Made by a program: the position numbers and the translations under genes
Shown here: one piece after another, positions 13,663 through 13,684 of the stretch
How the letters are laid out: every line of letters begins with the position of its first letter
Numbering within the stretch: the first letter of the stretch is position 1
Assembly (NCBI GenBank): GCA_035252155.1
Contig: DATFDL010000657.1
Span: forward strand, 1-13,684
Length of the DNA stretch: 13,684 nucleotides
Direction of reading: 5' to 3'
Source of the DNA: JAICLL01 sp035252155
GTDB taxonomy: Bacteria; Planctomycetota; Planctomycetia; Pirellulales; JAICIG01
Notes under the pieces: generated by a model
The model's input: only the letters and a program-made list of their open reading frames with translations
Told to the model about the DNA's origin: nothing
Database searches by the model: none

Positions 13663-13684
13663 CTTCTCCCCCATGCTCACTCAC

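Noticed and set aside
13674..13684. ATG at the window edge that could begin a DUF1501 gene (MLTH).
   Set aside because: DUF1501 genes often follow DUF1549/DUF1553 genes, but only three full codons and part of a fourth are visible and no ribosome site precedes the ATG.

Overview
The window looks like a piece of a planctomycete chromosome, probably from the Pirellulales side of the phylum. This rests on gene content rather than a marker gene. It carries a DUF1549/DUF1553 protein with a CAQCH motif, a PEGA-domain lipoprotein of a planctomycete type, two PEP-CTERM secreted proteins, G+C-rich coding sequence and long palindromic intergenic repeats. No rRNA, tRNA, CRISPR array, transposase or phage gene was seen.

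Layout: (1) 1-1937 holds the 3' part of a SAM-dependent methyltransferase and a membrane family 2 glycosyltransferase. With the UDP-GlcNAc-dehydrogenase-type enzyme at 4600-5937, these suggest an exopolysaccharide or surface-glycan locus. (2) 1949-4646 holds module A: a small secreted protein ending in FDFLRPP, a PEP-CTERM protein, a NusG/RfaH-like antiterminator on the minus strand, and a small PilZ-like protein whose end overlaps the dehydrogenase. (3) 5966-8868 holds module B, with the same four families: a small secreted protein ending in FDHLRPP, a PEP-CTERM protein with a probable thioester Cys/Gln pair, a PilZ-like protein, and a NusG/RfaH-like protein, here all on the plus strand. (4) 8967-9524 encodes the PEGA lipoprotein. 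(5) 9540-9649 carries two large palindromes between convergent genes. (6) 9676-11628 (minus) is a six-helix membrane hybrid histidine kinase. (7) 11850-13556 is the DUF1549/DUF1553 protein, followed by heptad-based repeats up to the window edge.

The main discovery candidate is the duplicated cassette: [FDxLRPP secreted protein + PEP-CTERM protein + PilZ-like protein + NusG-like antiterminator]. Both copies flank glycan genes. The two NusG-like proteins are clearly paralogous. The two PilZ-like proteins align without gaps over about 64 residues. The two small secreted proteins share a C-terminal motif I do not recognise from any named family. A reasonable inference is a surface-glycan or matrix locus in which a dedicated antiterminator and a PilZ-like regulator control polysaccharide genes, while the secreted proteins are exported and, for the PEP-CTERM members, processed by an exosortase encoded elsewhere. 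All functional links are inference from adjacency. No interval of more than 300 bases lacks a gene; the largest gaps (3943-4211, 6455-6678, 8037-8301, 11629-11849) are described under promoters, terminators, repeats or rejected items.
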